Positions 1-7,876 of a stretch of 64,000 bases of DNA are shown piece by piece. Source of the DNA: Roseomonas gilardii (GTDB lineage: Bacteria; Pseudomonadota; Alphaproteobacteria; Acetobacterales; Acetobacteraceae); the NCBI RefSeq assembly GCF_001941945.1, contig NZ_CP015583.1, positions 857,001-921,000 of the forward strand, written 5' to 3'. The notes beneath the pieces are model-generated. The model worked only from the letters and a program-made list of their open reading frames with translations. It was not told where the DNA came from and did no database searches. The number at the start of each line of letters is the position of its first letter. The stretch's first letter is position 1. The translations under genes and the position numbers were made by a program.

Positions 1-2113
1 CCTCGCTCAGCAGCGCATGCGGCGTGACCAGATCGGCGCGGTCGGCCAGGGTGGCGATCCAGTCGGCAGCCCGGCCCTCCGCCGTCAGTGCGCCCCGGTG
101 CTGGAGCAGGCGGTGCCAGAGCGGGCCGTCGCGGTCATGGGCGAGGGCGAAGAGCGCGTCCTCCTCCAGCCCGACCAGCGGCGATTTCAGCAGCGCCGCC
201 AGTTGCAGGTCGTCCTCCGGCAGCAGCAGCACGTCGCAGAGCGCCAGCATGTCCTGCACCGCGATCTGTTCCACCAGCGCGATGCGGTCCACGCCGCCCA
301 CCGTCACGCCGCGCCGCTTGAGCTGGCGCACCAGCAACTCCGTCAGCCGGGTGCGGCGGCGGACCAGGATCATGATGTCGCCGGGGCGGATCGGGCGGTC
401 GCCGCGCGCCGGCAGGGTCTCGTGACGCACCATGTGGTCGATGCGCGCCGCGAGGGTCTCGGCCAGCAGCGCGTCGGCATCCTGCGCCACCACCGGCTGG
501 CTGGGCACGAACCAGGGCTCCGGGTCCTCGGTGGCGCCGCGCGCGAGCAGGGGCCAGACCTCGACGCTGCCGGCATGGCCGGCGCGGTCGGGGAAGTGGT
601 GCAGCGGCTCGCCATCCGGACGCACCACGCCAGCCCGCGCGGCGCCTTCGTGGAAGACGGAATCGACGAGTTGCAGCACGGGCGCGCAGGAGCGGAAGCT
701 CACATCCAGCGCCACCGGCTGGAAGTTGCCGCCGGCCTGCCGCACCTGCTGGGAAAAGCGCGCCTCCCAGGTGGCGAAGCCCTGCGCGTCGGCACCCTGG
801 AAGCCGTAGATCGACTGCTTCTCGTCGCCCACCACGAAGAGCGTGCGCTCCCCGGCCTCGCGCGCGCCGTCGCCGGCGAAGAATTCCTCGGCCAGCGCCT
901 CGGCGATGCCCCATTGTGCCGGGTTGGTGTCCTGCGCCTCGTCGAGCAGGATGTGGTCGAGGCCGCCATCCAGCTTGAACAGCACCCAGGCCGAGCCGGG
1001 ATCGCGCAGCAGGCGCTGCGCGTGATGGATCAGGTCGTCGAAGTCCAGCGCGCCCATGCGGCGCTTGCGGGCGGCGTAGTCGGACAGCACCGGCCCGGCG
1101 GCGACCAGCAGCGCGCTGGTGGCGGCCAGCAGGCGGTGCGCGTTGGCGCGTTCCTGGAAGGATTTCAGCCGCGCGGATTCCGCCGCCAGCACGTCGAAGG
1201 GCTCCAGCGCCTTGCGCAACTCGCCCTTGCCGGTGTGCAGGCAGTCCCACCATTCCGCCTGCCGCGCCGCGCGTTCCTCCGGCGGCAGGGCGAGGAGATC
1301 GAGCATCCTCTGCCCGAGGTCGCGCGCCGTCTTGGTCTTGTAGGCGAGCAGCGCCTTGGCCTGTTCCGCGACCGCCGGCGGGATGTCGCAGATCAGCGCC
1401 GCCAGGTCCTCCTCGCGCTCCCCATCCGGCAGGCCGAGGCGCTGGCCCAGCCTCCGCCCCAGCGCCAGCGCGCCGCCGGGCGTCTCGAACAGCGCGGCCA
1501 GCTTCTCCCGCCGCCCCGCCATCTCGCGCAGCGCCTCGGCGATCCGGTCGGCGGTGACGAGGCGGGCCAGGGCGGCCAGGGTTTCCGGCGGCACGCGGCC
1601 GCCGGACAGCGCGGCCTCCCGCGCCTCCGCCAGCAGGGTAGCGGAATCCGCGTCCTCCAGCATGGCGAATTGCGGCGGCAGGTCGGCTTCGAGCGGGAAG
1701 GAGCGCAGCAGCGACTGGCAGAAGGCGTGGATCGTGGCGATCCGCATCCCGCCGGGCTGTTCCAGCACGCGGCAGAACAGCTTGCGCGCGGTGGCGAGCT
1801 GCGCGGGCGGCACGGGCTCGCCGGTCAGCGCCTCGATCTCCCCGCGCAGGTCGGCGTCGTCGGTGACGGCCCAGCGGCCCAGGCGCCGGTTGAGGCGGAT
1901 CGCCATCTCCGCCGCCGCCGCCTTGGTGAAGGTGAGGCAGAGGATGCGGCCGGGCTCCGTGCCCTCCCGCAGCAGGAGGCGCAGCACGCGGTCGGTGAGC
2001 ACCTTGGTCTTGCCGGAACCGGCCGAGGCGCCCACCCAGGCGGACAGGCGCGGATCGGAGGCAAGACGCTGTGCGTTCTGGGCGCGTTCGCGCGCGGAGA
2101 GGGGGATGTTCAA
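1..2113 (-). CDS. addA: Double-strand break repair helicase AddA (partial)
   Basis: ATP-dependent helicase/nuclease subunit that works with AddB to resect double-strand breaks for RecA-dependent repair in the cytoplasm. Only the first ~704 residues are present; the C-terminal nuclease domain lies beyond the window edge. Visible UvrD-type helicase motifs: Walker A GASAGSGKT at residues 28-36, LTFTKAAAAEM near 60-72, Walker B LLDEAQDTNPAQW near 390 and QSIYGFQGAD near 433. The start is a TTG at 2113: the frame stays open upstream but offers no nearby ATG or GTG, and translation from TTG (MNIPLSARERAQ) begins just before the Walker A region as usual in the family. The ribosome-binding site is weak. 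It lies downstream of addB, but a dispersed palindromic element separates the two, which is unusual for this normally tight pair. Confidence 0.93.
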   Translation of the reverse strand, partial: MNIPLSARERAQNAQRLASDPRLSAWVGASAGSGKTKVLTDRVLRLLLREGTEPGRILCLTFTKAAAAEMAIRLNRRLGRWAVTDDADLRGEIEALTGEPVPPAQLATARKLFCRVLEQPGGMRIATIHAFCQSLLRSFPLEADLPPQFAMLEDADSATLLAEAREAALSGGRVPPETLAALARLVTADRIAEALREMAGRREKLAALFETPGGALALGRRLGQRLGLPDGEREEDLAALICDIPPAVAEQAKALLAYKTKTARDLGQRMLDLLALPPEERAARQAEWWDCLHTGKGELRKALEPFDVLAAESARLKSFQERANAHRLLAATSALLVAAGPVLSDYAARKRRMGALDFDDLIHHAQRLLRDPGSAWVLFKLDGGLDHILLDEAQDTNPAQWGIAEALAEEFFAGDGAREAGERTLFVVGDEKQSIYGFQGADAQGFATWEARFSQQVRQAGGNFQPVALDVSFRSCAPVLQLVDSVFHEGAARAGVVRPDGEPLHHFPDRAGHAGSVEVWPLLARGATEDPEPWFVPSQPVVAQDADALLAETLAARIDHMVRHETLPARGDRPIRPGDIMILVRRRTRLTELLVRQLKRRGVTVGGVDRIALVEQIAVQDMLALCDVLLLPEDDLQLAALLKSPLVGLEEDALFALAHDRDGPLWHRLLQHRGALTAEGRAADWIATLADRADLVTPHALLSE

Positions 2114-2144
2114 GCGGGTCTCGGGGCAGAGGGGATTTCGGTAT

Positions 2145-2465
2145 GGGCGTTGCGCTGTCCGCGGGGGACAAGGCTCCGCCTTTTCCCCCGCACCCCTTTA
2201 TCCGCCAGGACTCTTCGAGCCCTGGACCCTTTGAGTTGGCTCTTCCTGCGGCCGGATCGCGCCGGAGAGCCTGGCTCTCCGGCGACGGCGGGTGCCGCCA
2301 GCGTGGTGACGATGTTTTCTTTCTTTTCCGGCGCCCGCTGTCTCCGCCAGCCCTGCCGGATCGATCCGCGGGCCGTCGGCTGCCAGCAGAGCCAACGCCA
2401 TGGGTCCAGGGCTCGAAGAGTCCTGGCGGTGAGGGGGCCGGGGGAGAGGCGGCGCCTCTCCCCCG
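2145..2465 (+). repeat. Dispersed palindromic intergenic element, copy A
   Basis: A ~320 bp non-coding element between addB and addA, alignable end to end with the reverse complement of 59502-59822 (roughly four bases in five by eye). It opens with GGGCGTTGCGCT, then a hairpin at ~2165-2190 (GGGGGAC..TTTTCCCCC). It carries a perfect 28-bp inverted repeat, 2202-2229 against 2402-2429, whose arms continue inward imperfectly (GTTGGCTC at 2235-2242 against GAGCCAAC at 2389-2396). A central hairpin (GCCGGAGAGCC/GGCTCTCCGGC) is at ~2260-2282 and a terminal hairpin (GGGGGAGAGGC/GCCTCTCCCCC) at ~2440-2464. No transposase is present. The structure suggests a MITE-like or REP/BIME-like non-autonomous repeat. 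The right-hand terminal GGGCGTTGCGCT seen in copy B is not found here, so that end may be eroded or truncated against addB. Confidence 0.8.
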
Positions 2466-2498
2466 GGGGCGGACACGGGCGTGGCGCGGACATGGGGT

Positions 2499-5400
2499 TC
2501 ACTCCGCGCCGGCTTCCTCGGCGCCGCCCCATTCGCGCTGGCGGGACAGGTGCTCGTAATCCGTGTTGCGGGGCGCGCGGCCGGGATGCGGGCGGGCCAG
2601 GAAGGGGCGATCGCCCAGCAGGAAGTCCCGTGCCAGCGCGTCCACCTGCCGCCATGCCGCCTCGGCCACTTCCGTCACCGTCACGTCGCCCTTCGGTTTG
2701 AAGACGAGTCGCTCGCCCTCCTCGATGGTACCCGAGAGCTTCCAGTGCTCCAGCGCCGAAACCGTGGCGGGGGCGATGCCGGGGAAGCCGCCCTTGAGCG
2801 CCATGGCGGCCTCCAGCGGCAGTTGCGGGGCGCGGCCGTCCTGGATGGCGATCTGGGCCGGGGGGGCGCCGGTCTTGAAGTCGAGGATGGCGAGGCTGCC
2901 ATCGGCCAGGATGTCCAGCCGGTCGGCGCGGCCTTCCAGCCGCACGCCGCAGGGCAGCTCGATCTGGCCGGACTGCTCGGGGTGGCGTTCACGCACCTCG
3001 GGGCGCTCCCGCTCGGTGGCCAGCAGGAACTCGCCGATGCGGCGCAGGCGCGGGCGCCAGAAGGCGGCGAGGCCGGGGCGCGGGGCGTGCCGGCGGATCG
3101 CCTCCTCCACCGCCTCCTCGAACCATTCCAGGGCCTTGTCGCCATAGGCGCCGGCACAGCGGCGCGTCCAGGCCGCCACCGCGTCATGCACCACCGAGCC
3201 GAAGGCGGCGCCGTCGGCCTCGGCATCCAGGGGGTCGAGGGCGCGCAGCCGCAGCACGCGCTTGGCGTACCAGGCATAGGGATCGGCCTTCAGGTCCCAA
3301 ACATCGGTGACGGTCAGGCGGCGCGGGCGCAGCAGCATGGGCGGGGCCGGGGCCGGACGGGGGCAGGGGAGGACGACCTCCGGCATGTCCAGGCGCTCCG
3401 CCCAGCCGGTGGCGGGCGAGGCCTCGATCCGCAGGCCCTGGCCGTGCAGGAAGATCTGGAGCCGGGTCAGCCAGCGCGCCTGCACGGACGGGCTGCCGCC
3501 GCGCTTGCGGGCATGGCTCAGCACCACGTCCGGGGCGGAGAGGGCGCTCATCATGAAATCGGCGGCGACGCGGCCGATGCGGGCCTCCGGCGCCGGCAGG
3601 CCGAATTCCCGGCGCATCGGGCGGCTCATCCAGGCGCCGGGATCGGTGGCGATGGGCCAGACGGTTTCCTCCAGCGCACCCAGCACCACGCGGTCGAAGG
3701 ATTGCAGCCGCGCTTCCAGCAGGCCCAGGACCTGCACCCGCGGATGGCTGCCGCCCTGGCGGCCGCGCATGTTCCGCACGCCCGGGGCCAGCGGCCCTTC
3801 CAGCAGCGCGTCGAAGAGCGCGGGCCAGGCGGCGGCCGAGACGGGCGGCAGGCATTCCATGGCCGGGCCGAGCGAGGCGAGATGCACGGCCAGGGGCTCG
3901 CCTTCCTCCCCGGCATAGAGGCGCAGGCCGCCGGGCTCGCTGCCGGTGGCGGCCAGGGCCTCGGCGGCGTCGAGCAGGCCCTCCAGCATCGCCGCGGGCG
4001 GGCGGGCGATCTCGGGCAGGGCGGTGAAGCTCCCCAAGGCACGTTCCAGCGCGTCGAGCAGGGCGGTGACGCGGGCCTGGCGCTCCAGGCGCGACTGCCG
4101 CCGCGCCTCGCTCTCGGCCGGGGCCCCGGCGTCCGGCTCCGCGAAGGCGCTTGCCGTGGCGGTGCGGAGCCCAGCGAGGCCGGGGGCGGGGCGAGGGCCG
4201 CGCAGCGCGTGGCGTTCCAGGTCGCGCAGCGCGCGCAGCCAGTCGGCACGGGCCATGCCGCCGGCGCAGGCGGGGTGCTTCAGGCAGGCGAGCAGGGCGA
4301 CGGGGGCGAATTCCTCCGCCACCATGCGCGCGATCAGGCGCAGGAAGGCGCCGGTCGGGGTCTGGGCCAGGGGCTGGCCGGCGGAATCATCGGCCAGCAC
4401 GCCATGGCGGGCGAGTTCCACGCAGACGCGGCGGGCGAGGTCGCGGTCCGGCGTCACCAGGGCGGCGCGGCTGCCGGGGGTTTCCAGGGCCTCGCGCAGC
4501 AGCAGGGCGATGGCGGCGGCCTCGCCCGCCTCGTCCGGGGCGGTGAGGAGGGAAAGGTTGTCGAGGGCCGGGGCCCAGCGTTCCGGCGCCTTCTCCTGCC
4601 AGCAGGCGATGTCGCCGGGCGGGCGCAGGGCGCGGGCGAGCAGGGCGCCGCGCGCCTCGCCGGCCGGATCGGGCGGCAGGTCGCGAGGCTCCAGATGAGG
4701 CCAGGGCCGCAGGTCGCCGGGCGTGGCGCCCATGGCCTGGAGCAGCCGCACCTGACCACAGAGCGGATGGGTGTGGCTGGCGCAGAGCTCGTCCCAGGGC
4801 TGCGGCGGCAGCGGCTCGCCGGCGCCGTGCAGGACCACATGGCCGTTGGGGCAATGCGCCAGGACCTTCAGCAGCTCGGCTGCGGCGGGGATGGTGCCGC
4901 CCAGGCCGATGCCGGCGGCGATCACCAGATCCGCCGGCGGGTTCGCCTTCCACAGCGCGGTCTGCGCGCGGATGCTGGCAACGCGCCGGGTGCCGATGTC
5001 GGAGAGGCCCTGTTCCGCCAGCCAAGCCTGCCATTCCCGGATCACGGCGTCGAGGAAGACATGGGTGATCTGCCAGTGCCGGGCCAGGCGGTCCGGCACC
5101 AGGGAGGGCAGGCGGGCGGGATCGCAATCCTCCAGCGCCATCTCGTCCAGCAGGGTCGCCAGTTCCTGCGCCAGCCGCCAGGCCTGATCGGGGTGCGAGG
5201 GGCCGCCGAAATTCGGCGGCAGGCGCATCACCAGCGCGGTCAGCACCGCGAGCCGGCGCGCCGGGTCCACCGCCGGGGGCTGGTCCATCAGGGCGGGGAG
5301 GGAGAGTTCCTCCGCATCCTCCACCGAAAGGCCGGCCAGGGGGCGCAGGCGCGGCAGCAGCAGGGCCTGCCGGCCATTCACCTGCCCGGCGGCGCGCAGG

Positions 5401-5570
5401 AAGCTCTCGCGCAGGCTGCGGGCGGCGCGCCGGGTGGGCAGCAGGATCGTGGCGCGGGCCAGGATGGTGGGGTCCGCGGCGGCCGGATCCTCCGCCCCGG
5501 CGAGGCGCACCACCCCCTGGGCCAGGGCATCCAGAAAGGGGAGGTGGGCCGGGATCTCGTGAAGGTTCAT
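2499..5570 (-). CDS. addB: Double-strand break repair protein AddB
   Basis: Second subunit of the AddAB helicase-nuclease, which recognises and resects DNA ends. About 1023 residues, normal for alphaproteobacterial AddB. N-terminal LLPTRRAARSL (near residue 43) is the degenerate P-loop region. A C-terminal PD-(D/E)XK nuclease is marked by GRADRLDILADG followed by AILDFKTG near residue 897. The start is set at ATG 5570 (MNLHEIPAHLPF) because family members begin this way and GGGAA precedes it; an in-frame ATG at 5603 would add 11 residues. DUF3297 lies just upstream on the same strand and addA downstream, so the three probably form one transcription unit. Confidence 0.92.
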   Translation of the reverse strand: MNLHEIPAHLPFLDALAQGVVRLAGAEDPAAADPTILARATILLPTRRAARSLRESFLRAAGQVNGRQALLLPRLRPLAGLSVEDAEELSLPALMDQPPAVDPARRLAVLTALVMRLPPNFGGPSHPDQAWRLAQELATLLDEMALEDCDPARLPSLVPDRLARHWQITHVFLDAVIREWQAWLAEQGLSDIGTRRVASIRAQTALWKANPPADLVIAAGIGLGGTIPAAAELLKVLAHCPNGHVVLHGAGEPLPPQPWDELCASHTHPLCGQVRLLQAMGATPGDLRPWPHLEPRDLPPDPAGEARGALLARALRPPGDIACWQEKAPERWAPALDNLSLLTAPDEAGEAAAIALLLREALETPGSRAALVTPDRDLARRVCVELARHGVLADDSAGQPLAQTPTGAFLRLIARMVAEEFAPVALLACLKHPACAGGMARADWLRALRDLERHALRGPRPAPGLAGLRTATASAFAEPDAGAPAESEARRQSRLERQARVTALLDALERALGSFTALPEIARPPAAMLEGLLDAAEALAATGSEPGGLRLYAGEEGEPLAVHLASLGPAMECLPPVSAAAWPALFDALLEGPLAPGVRNMRGRQGGSHPRVQVLGLLEARLQSFDRVVLGALEETVWPIATDPGAWMSRPMRREFGLPAPEARIGRVAADFMMSALSAPDVVLSHARKRGGSPSVQARWLTRLQIFLHGQGLRIEASPATGWAERLDMPEVVLPCPRPAPAPPMLLRPRRLTVTDVWDLKADPYAWYAKRVLRLRALDPLDAEADGAAFGSVVHDAVAAWTRRCAGAYGDKALEWFEEAVEEAIRRHAPRPGLAAFWRPRLRRIGEFLLATERERPEVRERHPEQSGQIELPCGVRLEGRADRLDILADGSLAILDFKTGAPPAQIAIQDGRAPQLPLEAAMALKGGFPGIAPATVSALEHWKLSGTIEEGERLVFKPKGDVTVTEVAEAAWRQVDALARDFLLGDRPFLARPHPGRAPRNTDYEHLSRQREWGGAEEAGAE

Positions 5571-5648
5571 GGATTCCCGATGGTTAGCCGATTTCCCTGC
5601 CACCCCGCCACCACCGTCTGCCGCGCCGCGCGGCGATCGGGGCCGCTC

Positions 5649-5894
5649 TCAGTCCTCGGGCGTGCGGAAATAGGGCTCCACCGTGCCCTGGAGCTTGATG
5701 GTCATGGGGTTGCCCTTGCGGTCGAGCGTATTGCCCACGGTCAGGCGGACCCAGCCCTCGCTGACGCAGTATTCCTCGACATTGTTGCGGTCCACGCCCT
5801 TGAAGCGGACGCCGACGCCGCGTTCCAGCAGGGCCTTGTCGAAATGCGGGCTCTTCGGGTTGACGGAAAGGCGGTCGGGCGGCGTGTCGGTCAT
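5649..5894 (-). CDS. DUF3297 family protein
   Basis: Small cytoplasmic protein of 81 residues matching the short DUF3297 family, whose function is unknown. Recognisable stretches are DRLSVNPKSPHFDKALLERG near the N-terminus, VGVRFKGVDRNNVEEYC in the middle and GNPMTIKLQGTVEPYF at the end. The ATG at 5894 gives the normal family length; an upstream extension to 6026 would add an unrelated, low-quality N-terminus. It precedes addB by about 80 bases on the same strand. Confidence 0.85.
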   Translation of the reverse strand: MTDTPPDRLSVNPKSPHFDKALLERGVGVRFKGVDRNNVEEYCVSEGWVRLTVGNTLDRKGNPMTIKLQGTVEPYFRTPED

Positions 5895-6127
5895 GCGTGG
5901 GTGCTCCGGAACCTGGGACGGGCGACCTGATAGAACAGGCGTGGCAGCGGAGCCACCCATCCCACGAGAAGCGCAGCCGTGATGCGGGCATGGCGGCGGG
6001 AAGGATTTCCAGATCGGGTGAAACAACCGATAGTTGTGTTTATCCTGGTGAATGGCGTCCAGCCTCCCCGCCCCGGTCCCCTGGCCCGGCGGGATGGCCG
6101 CCTGAGATCCCGCTGGAGGTCGCCGCG

Positions 6128-7123
6128 ATGCTTCCCCCCCTGATGCCGCTGTCCGAGGACGACCGTCTCGCGGCCCTGCGGTCCTATGACGTGCTGGACA
6201 CGGCCTGCGAGGCCAGTTTCGACAACATCGCCCGGCTCGCCGCGGATCTGACGGAGAGCCCCATTTCCATGGTCTCGCTGGTGGATGCCGAGCGCGCCTG
6301 GTTCAAGGCACGTCATGGGCTGGAAGCGGTGGAGGCGCCGCGGGAGCATGCCTTCTGCGCGCATGCCATCCTGGAGCCCGGCGTGCCGCTGGTGATCCCC
6401 GATACCAGCCGGGACCCGCGCTTCGCCGGCAATCCGCTGGTGACGGGGGACCCGGACATCCGCTTCTACGCCGGCGTGCCGCTGGTCAATCCGGAGGGGG
6501 CGGTGCTGGGCACGCTCTGCGTGCTGGACCGCAAGCCGCGGCGGATCAGCGCCGAGCGGCAGCGCATCCTGGTCCGGCTGGCCGAGGCGGTGATGACCAC
6601 GCTGGAGCTCCGCCGCGCCATGAACCGGGTGCACCGGCTCTCGATGACCGATGCCCTGACCGGGCTGCTCAACCGGTCCGCCCTGATGGATGCGCTGGAC
6701 AAGGCAATCGCCAGGCTGAACCGGCATGGCGAGGGCTTCGCGCTGCTCTACCTCGACCTGGACGGGTTCAAGCAGGTGAACGACAGTGAGGGCCACGCGA
6801 CCGGCGACGAGGTGCTGCGGGAACTGGCGGCGGTGCTGTGGGACAACCTGCGGCGGGAGGACATGGCGGCGCGGCTGGGTGGGGACGAGTTCGCCGTGCT
6901 GCTCACGGGCCGCGAGCCGGATGCCGCGATCGTGGCGGAGCGCCTGCAGAGGATGCTGGAGGCGGCGATGCGGGCGAAGGGCTGGGCGGTGACGGCCTCG
7001 ATCGGGGCGGTGAGCTTCCACAACGCGCCGGGGGATGTCGATGCGGCGCTGTCCCTGGCCGATTCGCTGATGTACGGCGCCAAGGCCGCTGGCAAGAACC
7101 GGGTCCTGCACCGCGACCACTGA
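6128..7123 (+). CDS. GAF domain-containing diguanylate cyclase
   Basis: Predicted to make cyclic di-GMP from two GTP. 331 residues: an N-terminal GAF-type sensor domain (about 20-165, with VSLVDAERAWFKARHGL and FCAHAILEPGVPLVIPD typical of this GAF class) and a C-terminal GGDEF domain (about 175-331). The active-site GGDEF is intact near residue 251, and RRED five residues upstream fits the RxxD inhibitory c-di-GMP site. No membrane segment, so it is a soluble sensor. The start is ATG 6128, preceded by GGAGG at 6115-6119; the longer open frame upstream is non-coding in character. It is transcribed divergently from DUF3297. Confidence 0.9.
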   Translation: MLPPLMPLSEDDRLAALRSYDVLDTACEASFDNIARLAADLTESPISMVSLVDAERAWFKARHGLEAVEAPREHAFCAHAILEPGVPLVIPDTSRDPRFAGNPLVTGDPDIRFYAGVPLVNPEGAVLGTLCVLDRKPRRISAERQRILVRLAEAVMTTLELRRAMNRVHRLSMTDALTGLLNRSALMDALDKAIARLNRHGEGFALLYLDLDGFKQVNDSEGHATGDEVLRELAAVLWDNLRREDMAARLGGDEFAVLLTGREPDAAIVAERLQRMLEAAMRAKGWAVTASIGAVSFHNAPGDVDAALSLADSLMYGAKAAGKNRVLHRDH

Positions 7124-7200
7124 GGCGGGGAGTGCGGCGCCCATCCTTCAGCCCTTCAACGGGCGGGCGGACTGGGCTAGCGGGAGGCGTGACCCAGACC

Positions 7201-7839
7201 ATGCCCCCTTCCCGTGTCGTGCTGATCGGTGCCGGCGGCCATGCCGCGGCGCTGATCGAAAGCATCCGTGCCGCCCATGGGGCGGCCGGCGGGATGGAGA
7301 TCGCCGGCTGCCTCGACCGGAGCGCGCGGGTGCCGGTGCTGGGCGTGCCGGTGCTGGGCGACGAGACGCTGCTGGAGCGGCTGCGCGGCGAGGGGATCGG
7401 GGCGGTGGTGGTCGCCATCGGGCACAACGCCACCCGCCTGGGCTGGCTGCGGCAGGCGCGTGCGCTGGGCTTCGCCCTGCCGGTGGTCGCGCATCCTTCC
7501 GCCATCCTGTCCCCCAGCGCGCGGATCGGCGCCGGCAGCGTCGTGCTGCCCCGGGTGGTGCTGGGCGCGCGGGCCGTGGTGGGGGAGGGCGCGATCCTGA
7601 ACAGCGGCGCCATCGTCGAGCATGACGGCGTTCTGGGCGATGGCGTGCATGTCGCCTGCGGCGCGGCGCTCGGCGGCGGGGTACGCGTCGGGGAGGAGGC
7701 GCTGATCGGCCTGAACGCGGCACTGCGGCCCCTGGTGCGGGTGGGGGCGCGGGCCGTGGTCGGCGCCGGAGCGGCGGTGGTGTCGGATGTGCCGGACGGG
7801 ACCAGCGTATCCGGCGTGCCGGCGCGGGCAACAGGGTGA
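7201..7839 (+). CDS. NeuD/PglB-type acetyltransferase (left-handed beta-helix)
   Basis: Sugar O- or N-acyltransferase of the NeuD/PglD/VioB family, 212 residues. The N-terminal Rossmann-like part has VVLIGAGGHAAALIESI (about 5-21). The C-terminal half is a hexapeptide-repeat beta-helix (ARIGAGSVVLPRVVLGARAV onward), including the EHDGVLGDGVHVACGA segment that carries the catalytic-histidine region in this family. Such enzymes use acetyl-CoA to modify a nucleotide sugar for surface polysaccharides; the substrate cannot be read here, as there are no glycan genes nearby. ATG 7201 is preferred; GGGAGG lies at 7182-7187, and an in-frame GTG at 7189 sits too close to it. The stop codon is inside the following terminator stem. 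Confidence 0.85.
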   Translation: MPPSRVVLIGAGGHAAALIESIRAAHGAAGGMEIAGCLDRSARVPVLGVPVLGDETLLERLRGEGIGAVVVAIGHNATRLGWLRQARALGFALPVVAHPSAILSPSARIGAGSVVLPRVVLGARAVVGEGAILNSGAIVEHDGVLGDGVHVACGAALGGGVRVGEEALIGLNAALRPLVRVGARAVVGAGAAVVSDVPDGTSVSGVPARATG

Positions 7840-7870
7840 AACCTGGATCGGGCGTGATCCAGGTTTCACC
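7835..7870. terminator. Bidirectional intrinsic terminator
   Basis: Perfect 15-bp inverted repeat (GGTGAAACCTGGATC, a 6-base loop, then its complement) between two convergent genes. The TGA stop of the NeuD-like gene lies inside the left arm. The short T/A-rich flanks fit bidirectional use. Confidence 0.8.
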
Positions 7871-7876
7871 TTCGTA

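Noticed and set aside
17-2701. Long plus-strand ORF (894 codons) opposite addA
   Set aside because: Antisense to a clear AddA frame with all helicase motifs; composition typical of GC-rich shadow frames (His/Arg/Gln/Gly-rich, no domain).
2481-5930. 1149-codon plus-strand ORF opposite addB
   Set aside because: Shadow of addB and DUF3297; no recognisable domain and the opposite strand is a well-conserved gene.
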